Of a DNA stretch of 64,000 nucleotides, positions 18,576-26,882 are shown piece by piece. The stretch spans positions 1 through 64,000 of the forward strand of contig JAXMAO010000004.1 of NCBI GenBank assembly GCA_046350375.1, in the 5' to 3' direction. Position 1 is the stretch's first letter. Each line of letters begins with the position of its first letter. This DNA comes from JAXMAO01 sp046350375 (GTDB lineage Bacteria; Planctomycetota; Phycisphaerae; UBA1845; UTPLA1). The translations under genes were made by a program, and so were the position numbers. The notes under the pieces are model-generated. The model made no database searches, was not told the origin of the DNA, and was given only the letters and a program-made list of their open reading frames with translations.

Positions 18576-20057
18576 ATGCGTGCAACTCGATCTTCGCCGA
18601 CGACGCGCCGCGGGCGCCGGCCCGCGCGGCGCCACGCCCCTGCGCTGGCGATGCTCGCCGGGCTGTTCTGCCGCGCCGCGGCCGCGCTGCCGGCCACCGG
18701 CGACACCACCGCCGACGCCGTGCTGGGCCAGGCTGACTTCGCCGCGAACCAGCCCAACGCGCCGGCCGGTGCAGTCACGGCGCTCGGCGTCTCGCTCTCG
18801 AACGCGGCCCACGCCGCCGTCGGGCCCGACGGCCGGCTTTGGCTCTCCGATCCCGACAACAACCGCGTGCTGAGCTGGCCCAGCGCCGCGGCCTTCGCGA
18901 CCGGCCAGCCCGCCGACCGCGTGCTCGGTCAGCCCGATTTCTTCAGCCACGCCCCCAACTTCGGCGGCGTCAGCGGCGCGAGCCTGTCGCTGCCGCAAGG
19001 GATCGCGGTCGATTCCGCCGGCAACGTCTGGCTCGCCGACGCCTTCAACCATCGCGTGCTGCGCTACAACAACCCGGCGGTAGACGCCACGCCCGCCGTC
19101 GCCGACCTGGTGATCGGCCAAGTCGATCTGAACCACAACCAGGAGAACCTCGGCCTGGGCGGCATGGGCCCGGCGGTGGCGCTGCCCGACAGCATCCAGT
19201 TTCCCGGGCGCGTGCTGGTCCGCGGCAGCGATGTCTACGTCGCCGACTCCGGCAACAGCCGCGTGCTGCACTACACCCTGCCGTTCGGAAACAAGCCACT
19301 CGCCGACCGCGTCTTCGGGCAGTACGGCGACTTCACCCGCCGCGCGAAAAACAACGACGGCTCCGGCAACAACAACCCATGCTGTCCGACGCCGGACAAT
19401 CTCTACAACCCGATCGGCATCGCCCTCGACGCCGCCGGGCGGCTGTTCGTCGCCGACTGGAACAACCATCGCGTGCTGCGGTTCGACGCGCCGCTGGCGA
19501 GCCAGACCGCCAGCGCCGTCATCGGCCAGCTCGATTTCTTCCACCGCGACATCGACGCCGCCGGGCCGGGCGACGGCCTGCAGTTCCCGATCGACCTGGC
19601 GATCGACGCAGCCGGGCGCTTGTGGGCCGCCGACTCGGGCAACAACCGCGTGCTGGCCTGGTTCGCGCCGCTGGCGGGCGGTCCGGCCAGCGCCGTCTTC
19701 GGACAGCTCGGCAGCCTGCTCACCGACGACGCTAACCACGGGCTGGGCTTCCTCTCGAGCGATGCCGACGGACTGTTCGGCCCGACCGGCGTCATTCCAA
19801 CTCCCGCCGGCGACCTGCTGGTGGTCGACACGAACAACCATCGCCTGCTGCGGTTCGATCGGCCGTTCGCCCCGGCCGCCGGCGACGTGAACTGCGACGG
19901 CGCAGTCAACGCCGCCGACGCCGCGGCGCTGCTGCTGGCGCTGGTCCGCCCGGCCGACTATGCGGCGGCCTATCCGGGCTGCGGCGGGGCGGACGTGAAC
20001 GGCGACACGGCGACCGACGGGCGCGACGTGGCGGCGCTGGTGGCGGTGCTGCCGTGA
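18576..20057 (+). CDS. Secreted NHL-repeat protein with dockerin-like C-terminus
   Basis: After a basic N-terminus and hydrophobic signal segment (APALAMLAGLFCRAAAALP), the 493-residue protein carries five to six NHL-type repeats. Their hallmark is a repeated 'ADxxNNRVLR' unit, as in WLSDPDNNRVLSW and FVADWNNHRVLRF, consistent with a beta-propeller. The last 60 residues contain two dockerin type I-like calcium loops, GDVNCDGAVNAADAAALL and ADVNGDTATDGRDVAALV. Dockerin-like ends are common in planctomycete surface proteins and may bind cohesin-like partners or simply cap the protein. The stop overlaps the GTG start of the prepilin gene (GTGA), so the two are co-translated. Confidence 0.85.
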   Translation: MRATRSSPTTRRGRRPARRHAPALAMLAGLFCRAAAALPATGDTTADAVLGQADFAANQPNAPAGAVTALGVSLSNAAHAAVGPDGRLWLSDPDNNRVLSWPSAAAFATGQPADRVLGQPDFFSHAPNFGGVSGASLSLPQGIAVDSAGNVWLADAFNHRVLRYNNPAVDATPAVADLVIGQVDLNHNQENLGLGGMGPAVALPDSIQFPGRVLVRGSDVYVADSGNSRVLHYTLPFGNKPLADRVFGQYGDFTRRAKNNDGSGNNNPCCPTPDNLYNPIGIALDAAGRLFVADWNNHRVLRFDAPLASQTASAVIGQLDFFHRDIDAAGPGDGLQFPIDLAIDAAGRLWAADSGNNRVLAWFAPLAGGPASAVFGQLGSLLTDDANHGLGFLSSDADGLFGPTGVIPTPAGDLLVVDTNNHRLLRFDRPFAPAAGDVNCDGAVNAADAAALLLALVRPADYAAAYPGCGGADVNGDTATDGRDVAALVAVLP

Positions 20058-20956
20058 GGGCGCGCCGCGGCGATCGCGCCGGCTTCACGCTGATCGAGCT
20101 GCTGGTCTCGATCGCGGTCATCGCGATGCTCTTCGGACTGATCGCACCGGCTTTGAGCGGCGCGCGGCGCACCGCCCGCGCGGTCAAGTGCAAGGCCAAT
20201 CTCTCCGGGCTCATGTCGGCCGTCGCGATGTACGCCGCCGAGAACGGCGACGCCGTCGTGCCCAGCTACAACATGACCGGCGTCACCGGCGGCGCGGCCA
20301 ACCCGCTCGACGGCTGGGGGCCGATCCTCGACGCCGCCAGCCAGACGCGCGGCAACGGCGAGCTGGCCCGCAACCCGTTCGCCTGCCCCGACACCGTCGA
20401 TCGCGCCGGCATGGCCGCCACGCAGACCGGCACCGACCCCGACAATCCGCGCGGCTACATGGATTGGCCGGCCGTCATGACCATCTCCGCCGTCTATGCC
20501 ACGCCGCTTCCGCAGCGCGGGCTCGACCGCGTGCTGCGCGTCGCCTACTGGATCAACGGCGACAACCCCATCGGCCTGCCGAAGCGCTTCACCCCCGGGC
20601 TGCATTTCACCGGCTCGGTCGGCTACGGCCCCGACCCGAACGGCCGGATCATGCGCCTCTCGCGCTTCACCGAGTTCACCCGCCCGGCGCAGCTCATCGC
20701 GCTGGCCGACGGGCTCTATTCCGGGCAGCAGTCGGCGACGCGGCCGGGCAACCCCGACTCGCGGATCGGCTATCGCCACGCGGGCGGCGTCGGCGCGGCC
20801 AACGTGGCGTTCGCGGACGGTCATGCCGGCGAGATTCGCGGCGACCTGTTCCCGCGCCGCGCGAGCGACGATCTGCCGGTGGATGCGATTCGCGCCGAGA
20901 ACCTCGGCCCCGGCGCGACGCTGTTCGCCAACCCGGAGCGCGACCTGCTGCGGTGA
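20054..20956 (+). CDS. Type II pseudopilin/prepilin-like protein (DUF1559-like)
   Basis: The N-terminus is a class III signal: GFTLIELLVSIAVIAMLFGL with Glu at +5 after the Gly-Phe cleavage site. A short helix and a long globular domain follow, with the planctomycete-type ending YRHAGGVGAANVAFADGH. The product is 300 residues. Such proteins are processed by a prepilin peptidase and assembled by type II-secretion-like machinery, none of which is in this window. The GTG start at 20054 overlaps the preceding TGA and keeps the pilin motif 11 residues from the start, as expected. It is likely to depend on the same transcript as the NHL/dockerin gene. Confidence 0.88.
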   Translation: MRARRGDRAGFTLIELLVSIAVIAMLFGLIAPALSGARRTARAVKCKANLSGLMSAVAMYAAENGDAVVPSYNMTGVTGGAANPLDGWGPILDAASQTRGNGELARNPFACPDTVDRAGMAATQTGTDPDNPRGYMDWPAVMTISAVYATPLPQRGLDRVLRVAYWINGDNPIGLPKRFTPGLHFTGSVGYGPDPNGRIMRLSRFTEFTRPAQLIALADGLYSGQQSATRPGNPDSRIGYRHAGGVGAANVAFADGHAGEIRGDLFPRRASDDLPVDAIRAENLGPGATLFANPERDLLR

Positions 20957-20978
20957 TTTCTCGCGCGCGCCCGAGGCA

Positions 20979-22124
20979 CTAGCGCCCCGCGCAGACCGCC
21001 GCGTACATCTCGACATAGCGCGGCAGCAGGATGCGCCAGTCGAACCGCTCGGCGATCAGCCGTCGCGCCGCCGCGCCCATCGCCGACCACTCGGCCGGGC
21101 CCAGCGCCACCAGTTCGTGCAGCGCCGCGGCGATCGCCCGGCGTCGCGGCTCGACCACCCGTCCCGCGCCGAACTCGGCGACCTCGGGCAGGTTGCACGC
21201 CGGCGAGATCAGCACCGGCCGCCCGGCCGCCAGCGCCTCGAGAATCGAGATGCTCAGCCCCTCCGACAGGCTCGGCTGAACGAACAGCTCGGCCCGGCCC
21301 AGCGCCGACCGCAGTTGCGGCCGATCGAGCATGCCCACGAACGTGACCCGCCGGCCCAGCCCCTTGCGCTCGGCGGCCGCGGCCAGCACGCTCTGCAAGC
21401 CGGCCGAGTCGGGCCCGGCGACGACCAGGTGCCAGGCGTCGTGCGAAGTCGCCAGCTCGAAGGCCGCCTGGAGCAGCGGCACGATGCCCTTCTGCACGGC
21501 GATCCGCGAGGCGAAGAGCATCCAGCGGGCGTCGGCCAGGTGGGGGAAGCGCTGCAGCAGCGCGTCGGGCGGCGGCAGGTTCGCGTAGTCGGCGGGCCAC
21601 ACGCCGTTGGGAATGGTGTCGATCCGCGGGTTGAAGCCCAGGGTGCGCATGGCGTCGCCCTCGCCGGGCGCCAGCGCCAGCAGCCGCGCGGCGCGGCGCA
21701 GGTTGCGGTGCTCGAACAGCCAGCCGATCGGGCGTTTCTTCCAGGCGCTGCGGCGCCAGGCCCAGGGCATCATCATGCTGTGCGGGGTGACGACGTAGGG
21801 CCTGCCGGCGGCCCGCGCGGCGCGGGCGGCGTGATAGTTCTGGGCGGTCCAGAGTCCGTGCAGGTGCAGCACGTCGCAGTCGGCGACCAGCGGGCCGATG
21901 GGCGCGGGCGAACGCTCGCGACCGCCTGGAGCGGCCCGTCGGAGGCGGCGAACGTGTGTCTCGACGGGCAGGCCGCGCGGCGGCTGGCCGTAGCGTCCGC
22001 CGGCGAGCGTGGCGATCGAGCCGGAGACGCCGAGGGTCGCCAGTCCGGCCGCCAGCTCGGGCACGACGCGCGCGATGCCGCCCCAGGCCGGGTCGAGCGA
22101 TTGCAGGACGTGCAGCACGCGCAT
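20979..22124 (-). CDS. Family 4-type glycosyltransferase (GT-B fold)
   Basis: The 381-residue product starts MRVLHVLQSLDPAWGGIARV, the nucleotide-sugar transferase N-terminus, and holds the C-terminal donor-binding block SLSEGLSISILEALAAGRPVLIS, typical of GT4. It would add a sugar from a nucleotide donor during polysaccharide synthesis at the inner membrane or cytoplasm. The ATG at 22124 is chosen over the longer frame, which has no protein-like sequence before it. Between about residues 55 and 80 (RRLRRAAPGGRERSPAP) the frame looks wrong. The adjacent frame reads TFAASDGPLQAVASVRP, so two compensating indels near 21890-21960 are likely. The gene diverges from the asparagine synthetase gene. 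Confidence 0.82.
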   Translation of the reverse strand: MRVLHVLQSLDPAWGGIARVVPELAAGLATLGVSGSIATLAGGRYGQPPRGLPVETHVRRLRRAAPGGRERSPAPIGPLVADCDVLHLHGLWTAQNYHAARAARAAGRPYVVTPHSMMMPWAWRRSAWKKRPIGWLFEHRNLRRAARLLALAPGEGDAMRTLGFNPRIDTIPNGVWPADYANLPPPDALLQRFPHLADARWMLFASRIAVQKGIVPLLQAAFELATSHDAWHLVVAGPDSAGLQSVLAAAAERKGLGRRVTFVGMLDRPQLRSALGRAELFVQPSLSEGLSISILEALAAGRPVLISPACNLPEVAEFGAGRVVEPRRRAIAAALHELVALGPAEWSAMGAAARRLIAERFDWRILLPRYVEMYAAVCAGR

Positions 22125-22260
22125 GCGCGGGAGCGTACAGCGCCGCGGCGCGACGGCGTAGGGCCGGCGCGCGGCTGCGGGCCGGCGGGTGCTTGGCTGG
22201 TGCTCGGCCCGGGCCGGATGCGCATCGCCGCGGCCGGGGGCGGCGACTATCATCGATCGC

Positions 22261-24213
22261 GTGTGCGGCATTGCCGGCTACGTTCGTCCGCAGGGGTTGC
22301 AGTCGCCGGCGGTGCTGGAGCGGATGATCGCCGCGCTGCGCCATCGCGGTCCGGACGGCGACGGCGACTGGAGCGACTTGGCCCGCGGCGTGGCGCTGGG
22401 GCACACGCGGCTCAAGGTCCTCGACCTGACCGCGGCCGCCGACCAGCCCATGCGGCTCGACCCCGGCCCGGTCGTGCTCACGTACAACGGCGAGATCTAC
22501 AACTTCGCCGCGCTGCGGCGCGAGCTGGAGCAGGCCGGCGCACGGTTCGGCTCGACCGGCGACACGGCCGTGCTGGCCGAGCTGTGCCGGCGCGACGCGG
22601 CGCTGTCGTTTCTGCCTCGGCTGAACGGCATGTTTGCGTTTGCGGTGTGGGACGGTCGGAGCGGGACGCTGACGCTGGCGCGCGACCGGACGGGCGTGAA
22701 GCCGCTGCTGTGGGCCGAGCTGCCGGGCGGCGGAGTGGCGTTCGCGTCGGAGATGGCGGCCCTGCGGGTCGCGCTGGGCGAGGTGTCGCTGGCGATCGAC
22801 CCGCACGCGGCGGTGCAACTGCTGACGCTGGGCTTCATCGGCGCACCGCGGACGATCTTCGCGCAGGTGCGGCGGCTGGAGCCGGGGCAGATGCTGACGT
22901 GGCGCGATGGGCGTATCGCGCTGCGGCGCTGGGCGCCGCCGCGGCCGGCGTCGGCGAGCGTGGCGGACTTCGAGGCGGCCAAGCAGGCGCTGCGCGAGCA
23001 GCTGCGCGCGGCGGTGGTCGAGCGGCTGGTGGCCGACGTACCCGTCGGGGTGTTCCTGTCGGGCGGCATCGACTCGTCGATCGTCACGGCGCTGGCGGCG
23101 CTCTACGGCGGCAGCGAGGTGCGGACCTTCAGCGTCGGCTTTCCGGGCGAGCCGGCCTTCGACGAGACGCACTACGCCGCCGCGGTGGCGCAGCGCTATC
23201 GCACGCGCCACACGGTGCTGCCGCTGTCGATCGACGACATCCGCGCCGCGATTCCGACGGTGCTCGACCGGCTGAGCGAGCCGTTCGCCGACAGCTCGGC
23301 GCTGCCCACCTACCTGCTGTCGCGCGCCACGCGGCAGCACGTGACGGTGGCGCTGTCGGGCGACGGGGCGGACGAGCTGTTCGCCGGCTATCGGCGCTAT
23401 GCCGCCACGCGGCTGGTGGAGCGGTTCGGCTGGTTCGCGGCGACGCCGCTGTATGGCCCGTGCCGCGCGGCGGTCGAGCGGCTGCCGACGCGGCGCGAGA
23501 CGCGTTTCGGCTCGAAGGTCAGCCAGCTCAAGCGGGCGGTGCGCGGGCTGGACCGGCGCCGGCCGGCGCGGCACGCGAACTGGATGCGCATCACCGACGA
23601 CCGCGCCCTGGGGCGGCTGCTGGCGCACGGCGACGCCGGTGAGCACGTGCGGCAGATCGAGCAGTATCTCTGGTCGCACCGCGGCGAGCCGCGCGACGGC
23701 GACGACCTGAACGCGCACCTGGCGACCGAGTGGCGCACCTCGCTGCCGGACGACATGCTGACCAAGATAGACCTGATGAGCATGGCCAGCGCGCTGGAGG
23801 TGCGCTCGCCGTTTCTCGACTTCCGCGTGGCGGATCTGGTGGCGCCGCTGCCGGCGGAGTGGAAGCTGTCGGGCTGGCGGAAGAAATTTCTGCTGATCGA
23901 GGCCTTCCGGGCCGAGCTGCCGGAGCTGCTGCACGATCGGCCGAAGCAGGGGTTCGAGGTGCCGGTCGGGCCGTGGCTGCGCGGGCCGCTGCATGGGCTG
24001 GCGCGCGAGCTGATCGAGAGCGACAAGGTGTTTGCCGGGCCGCTGCTGTCGCGGGGCGGGGCGCTGGCGCTGCTGGAGGAGCATCGCACCGGCCGGGCCG
24101 ATCACACGTCGACGCTGTGGTCGCTGGTGGCGCTGCTGAGCTGGAGCGCGCGGCACGGCGGCGGGGTGGGGCAGTTCGCGGTGTCGGCGGTGGAAGTTGG
24201 CGCCGGGGGGTGA
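22261..24213 (+). CDS. asnB: Asparagine synthase (glutamine-hydrolysing)
   Basis: The product is 650 residues. The class II glutamine amidotransferase must begin Met-Cys, and the GTG at 22261 gives M-C-GIAGYVRP, placing Cys2 as nucleophile. Hence the longer frame starting at 22189 is rejected. Further on are HRGPDGDG, the PP-loop ATP-binding SGGIDSS in VPVGVFLSGGIDSS, and the synthetase C-terminus LSGDGADELFAGYRRY. It converts aspartate and glutamine to asparagine, or amidates a sugar or peptide in a surface polymer pathway, since it sits next to a glycosyltransferase. A TATCAT hexamer ends seven bases before the GTG, so transcription may begin at the start codon. Confidence 0.92.
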   Translation: MCGIAGYVRPQGLQSPAVLERMIAALRHRGPDGDGDWSDLARGVALGHTRLKVLDLTAAADQPMRLDPGPVVLTYNGEIYNFAALRRELEQAGARFGSTGDTAVLAELCRRDAALSFLPRLNGMFAFAVWDGRSGTLTLARDRTGVKPLLWAELPGGGVAFASEMAALRVALGEVSLAIDPHAAVQLLTLGFIGAPRTIFAQVRRLEPGQMLTWRDGRIALRRWAPPRPASASVADFEAAKQALREQLRAAVVERLVADVPVGVFLSGGIDSSIVTALAALYGGSEVRTFSVGFPGEPAFDETHYAAAVAQRYRTRHTVLPLSIDDIRAAIPTVLDRLSEPFADSSALPTYLLSRATRQHVTVALSGDGADELFAGYRRYAATRLVERFGWFAATPLYGPCRAAVERLPTRRETRFGSKVSQLKRAVRGLDRRRPARHANWMRITDDRALGRLLAHGDAGEHVRQIEQYLWSHRGEPRDGDDLNAHLATEWRTSLPDDMLTKIDLMSMASALEVRSPFLDFRVADLVAPLPAEWKLSGWRKKFLLIEAFRAELPELLHDRPKQGFEVPVGPWLRGPLHGLARELIESDKVFAGPLLSRGGALALLEEHRTGRADHTSTLWSLVALLSWSARHGGGVGQFAVSAVEVGAGG

Positions 24214-24371
24214 GCCGGCGAAATAGTCGGCCGGCGGGGCGGCAATAGGGGCGGATCATCCCGCACGCTTCGGCGGTCTTGCGAGACGCCGGCCTTGCCT
24301 GTAGACTCGGCCGCCCTGAACAAGGAGCGATCGGCGCCAACCTGGCGCAAGAGCGGTCGATTGCAAGAGTT

Positions 24372-24881
24372 ATGAAGTTCGTGCTGATCGATCGCATCGT
24401 CGAGCTGCAGCGTGATCGGCGGATCGTGAGCGAAAAGGCGCTGACGCTGGCTGAGGAGTACCTGGCGGATCACTTTCCGACGTTTCCGGTGATGCCGGGC
24501 GTTCTGATGTTGGAGGCGATGGTACAATCCGCGGCCTGGCTGGCGCGGGTTTCCACGGATTTTTCGGCGAGCCTGGTGACGTTGGCCGAGGCTCGCAACG
24601 TGACTTACAAGAGCTTTGTCGCGCCCGGGCGGGTGCTGGAGCTGCGGGTCGACGCGGTGCGGATCGAGCCGGGCGGCAGCGAATTCCGCGGCGTGGGCGT
24701 GTGCGGCGATCGGGAGATGGTCAAGGCGCAGCTGCGGCTGCGACACGGAAACCTCGCCGAGAAGGACAAGGCGCTGGCTGAGCTGGACGCGACGCTGATC
24801 GATCAGGCCCGGCGGCAGTTTGAGCTGCTGCGGGGTCCGGCGGCGCTGGCGGGAACGGCGGCCGGGCCGGCGCCGCGCTAG
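24372..24881 (+). CDS. FabZ-like 3-hydroxyacyl-ACP dehydratase
   Basis: A single hot-dog domain of 169 residues with the catalytic block HFPTFPVMPGVLMLEAMVQ: His34 and Glu48 are the FabZ pair. It removes water from 3-hydroxyacyl-ACP. The ATG giving MKFVLIDRI is chosen because FabZ N-termini begin at this hot-dog strand. It is the first of three genes FabZ-ACP-FabZ, separated by 41 and 74 bases, so they are probably one operon. The two dehydratases differ in their active-site neighbourhood (PGVLMLEAM here, PASLMVEGM in the second), suggesting different chain lengths or roles. Confidence 0.85.
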   Translation: MKFVLIDRIVELQRDRRIVSEKALTLAEEYLADHFPTFPVMPGVLMLEAMVQSAAWLARVSTDFSASLVTLAEARNVTYKSFVAPGRVLELRVDAVRIEPGGSEFRGVGVCGDREMVKAQLRLRHGNLAEKDKALAELDATLIDQARRQFELLRGPAALAGTAAGPAPR

Positions 24882-24922
24882 AGAGTGTGCGGCGCTTCGC
24901 GCGTCTGAGGAGACAGAGAACG

Positions 24923-25312
24923 ATGCCACTGTCGCGAAACGATGTGTTTGACAAGGTCAAAGAGGTGTTGGTCGACGCGCTGGGCGTGGACGACGACGCC
25001 GTCAACGAAAAGGCCACTCTGACGGGCGATCTCGGGGCCGAGTCGATCGACTTCCTCGACATCGTGTTCCGGCTCGAGAAGACCTTCGCCATCAAGATTC
25101 CGCGCGGCGAGCTGTTCCCCGACGACATTCTGAACAACCCCGAGTACGTCGAGAACGGCAAGCTGACGCCGACCGGCATGTCGCAGCTGAAGAAGACCAT
25201 GCCGCACGCCGACTTCACCGATTTCGAGCGCGACCCGGACGTCAACAAGATGCCCAACCTGTTCACCGTCCGGACGATCGTGAACTACGTCGCGTCGAAG
25301 GTGGCGGCGTAG
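24923..25312 (+). CDS. Acyl carrier protein
   Basis: This 129-residue carrier protein has the 4'-phosphopantetheine attachment Ser41 in DLGAESIDFLD. It uses ESID instead of the usual DSLD, as in carriers that work outside housekeeping fatty acid synthesis. It is longer than the 78-residue AcpP, with an extra C-terminal region (TPTGMSQLKKTMPHADF, then VRTIVNYVASKV). GAGGAG sits six bases upstream of the ATG. Being flanked on both sides by FabZ-like genes, it is probably their dedicated carrier. Confidence 0.88.
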   Translation: MPLSRNDVFDKVKEVLVDALGVDDDAVNEKATLTGDLGAESIDFLDIVFRLEKTFAIKIPRGELFPDDILNNPEYVENGKLTPTGMSQLKKTMPHADFTDFERDPDVNKMPNLFTVRTIVNYVASKVAA

Positions 25313-25386
25313 GCGCAGTGGCGCGCGCCCGGCCGCGCCGCGGCGCGGGTCGGTGCGCCGCGGCGCCGCAGGGCTGAGCAACTCCG

Positions 25387-25854
25387 GTGCGCTGGATCTG
25401 GATCGACAAGTTCGTCGAGTTTGAAAGCGGCAAGCGGGCGGTCGCCGTCAAGAACGTCTCGCTGGCCGAAGAGCATCTGCACGATCACTTCCCCGGCTAC
25501 CCGGTCATGCCGGCCTCGCTGATGGTCGAGGGGATGGCGCAGACCGCCGGCATCCTGGTCGGCGAGGCGCGCGGCTTTGCCGAGAAGGTCATCCTGGCGA
25601 AGATTCGCAAGGCGCGCTTCGAGATCGAGGTCCGGCCGGGCGATCAGCTCACCTACCACGCCGAGATCGAGCGGATCGACGACGCGGCCGCCTACACCAC
25701 CGGGCGCGTGCTGTGCAACGGGCAGCCGATCGGCGAGGTGGACATTGTCTTCTCGCACATCGATCAGAACATGAGCGGGCTGGAATTTCCGGCCGAGAAC
25801 TTCGTTTTCACCGATCAGTTCAAGTCGCTGCTGCGCACCTATCATATGAAGTAG
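25387..25854 (+). CDS. Second FabZ-like 3-hydroxyacyl-ACP dehydratase
   Basis: A 155-residue hot-dog protein with HFPGYPVMPASLMVEGMAQ; His34 and Glu48 align with the active site of the first copy. PG in the loop is changed to PA. It starts at a GTG, giving MRWIWIDKF, which matches the N-terminus of the first copy. The two copies share the layout and several blocks (VSLAEEHL.DHF) but have diverged well beyond recent duplication. It lies downstream of the carrier protein, and likely uses it. Confidence 0.85.
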   Translation: MRWIWIDKFVEFESGKRAVAVKNVSLAEEHLHDHFPGYPVMPASLMVEGMAQTAGILVGEARGFAEKVILAKIRKARFEIEVRPGDQLTYHAEIERIDDAAAYTTGRVLCNGQPIGEVDIVFSHIDQNMSGLEFPAENFVFTDQFKSLLRTYHMK

Positions 25855-25895
25855 CCGCGCGGCGCTGCCGCCGCGGTTTGACGGGGAGACCGCCC

Positions 25896-26150
25896 ATGTC
25901 CGGCAAGCTCGCCACGCTGGTGGGGTTGGTCCCGGGCGTCGGCCTGTGGATCGACTCGCAGGGCTATTGCTGAGGCCATCCGCTCGCCGCGGCCGGGTCG
26001 GCCGCGCTGCTGATCGGAACGCCGGCGTCGCTGCTGTGCGGCGTTGCGGCCTTTCGCCGCGCGCCGGACCGCGGGTTCGCGACCGCGGCGCTGGTGCTGG
26101 GCATGGTGAACGTGCTGGCCGTCGCCGCGTGGCTGTTCAGCGCGGGGTAG
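25896..26150 (+). pseudogene. Small DUF4190-like membrane protein with in-frame TGA
   Basis: An ATG after GGGGAG begins MSGKLATLVGLVPGVGLW, but a TGA stops the frame at codon 26 (25971-25973). The same frame then continues without other stops for 58 codons with strongly hydrophobic segments (SAALLIGTPASLLCGVAAF, and ATAALVLGMVNVLAVAAWLF) and ends at a TAG. Together it would be an 84-residue two- or three-helix protein of DUF4190 style. A point mutation or sequencing error (TGG to TGA) is the simplest explanation. UGA recoding is possible but unsupported beyond a nearby hairpin. Confidence 0.5.
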
Positions 26151-26233
26151 ACCCGGGCCGCGCGACCGACCGGGGCGGGTCGCACCGTCGACGGGTGCGC
26201 CGCGCCACGGCGCCGCGCCGCTATCATGTCGGC

Positions 26234-26869
26234 ATGATCATCGACCTGTCGCAAACGGACCGCTCGTGGCGCGACCTGCACAAGCTCTACCTCAGCTTCG
26301 TGCAGCCGCGGCCGATTGCCTGGGTGTCGACCGTCGCCGCCGACGGCCGGCCGAACCTGGCGCCGTTCAGCTTCTACAACATGGTTTCGGCGAATCCGCC
26401 GGTGGTGCTGTTCTCGCCGGCGCTCAACCGGCTGGGCGAGCCGAAGGACACGCTGGCGAACATCCGCGAGACGGGCGAGTTCGTGATCGCGACGGTGACG
26501 GAAGCGAACGCCGCCGCGATGAACGTGACCAGCACCGAGTTTCCGCGCGGCGTGAGCGAGTTTGCCGAGGCGCGGCTGACGGCGCGACCGGCGACGTGCG
26601 TCCGGCCGGCGCTGGTGGCCGAGTCGCCGGTGAACATCGAGTGCAGGCTGCGGCAGGTGGTGTCGCTGGGGACGCAGGGGGGCGCGGGCAACGTGGTGCT
26701 CGGCGACGTGCTGGTCGTGCACGTGGACGAGGCGGTGCTGTCGCCGGACGGAGTGTGCGACCCGGAGAAGCTGCGGGCGGTGGGGCGGATGGGCGGCTCG
26801 CTATACACGCGAACGCGCGACTTGTTCGAGCTGGTTTCGATCCGCGATCCGGCCAAGCGCCCCGGGTAG
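26234..26869 (+). CDS. Flavin reductase-like (FMN-binding split-barrel) protein
   Basis: The 211-residue product matches the flavin reductase-like domain: RPIAWVSTVAADGRPNLAPFSFYNMVSANPP near the start and a long GDVLVVHVDEAVLS strand later. Such proteins bind FMN and pass reducing power from NAD(P)H to flavin or act as flavin-binding oxidoreductases. The protein is cytoplasmic. The ATG is preceded by TATCAT and six bases, with no Shine-Dalgarno, as in a leaderless transcript. It is in the same direction as the FabZ cassette but separated by the damaged small gene. Confidence 0.85.
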   Translation: MIIDLSQTDRSWRDLHKLYLSFVQPRPIAWVSTVAADGRPNLAPFSFYNMVSANPPVVLFSPALNRLGEPKDTLANIRETGEFVIATVTEANAAAMNVTSTEFPRGVSEFAEARLTARPATCVRPALVAESPVNIECRLRQVVSLGTQGGAGNVVLGDVLVVHVDEAVLSPDGVCDPEKLRAVGRMGGSLYTRTRDLFELVSIRDPAKRPG

Positions 26870-26882
26870 TGCGCGGCGCGGC

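Noticed and set aside
20496..23642. 1048-codon sense frame over prepilin, glycosyltransferase and asnB
   Set aside because: Shadow of three recognised genes; low-complexity translation.
20821..24156. Very long antisense frame of 1111 codons over the glycosyltransferase and asparagine synthetase genes
   Set aside because: It is the complement of well-recognised genes; the translation is Arg/Ala/Pro/Gln-rich without motifs. Only the part coinciding with the glycosyltransferase frame is real.
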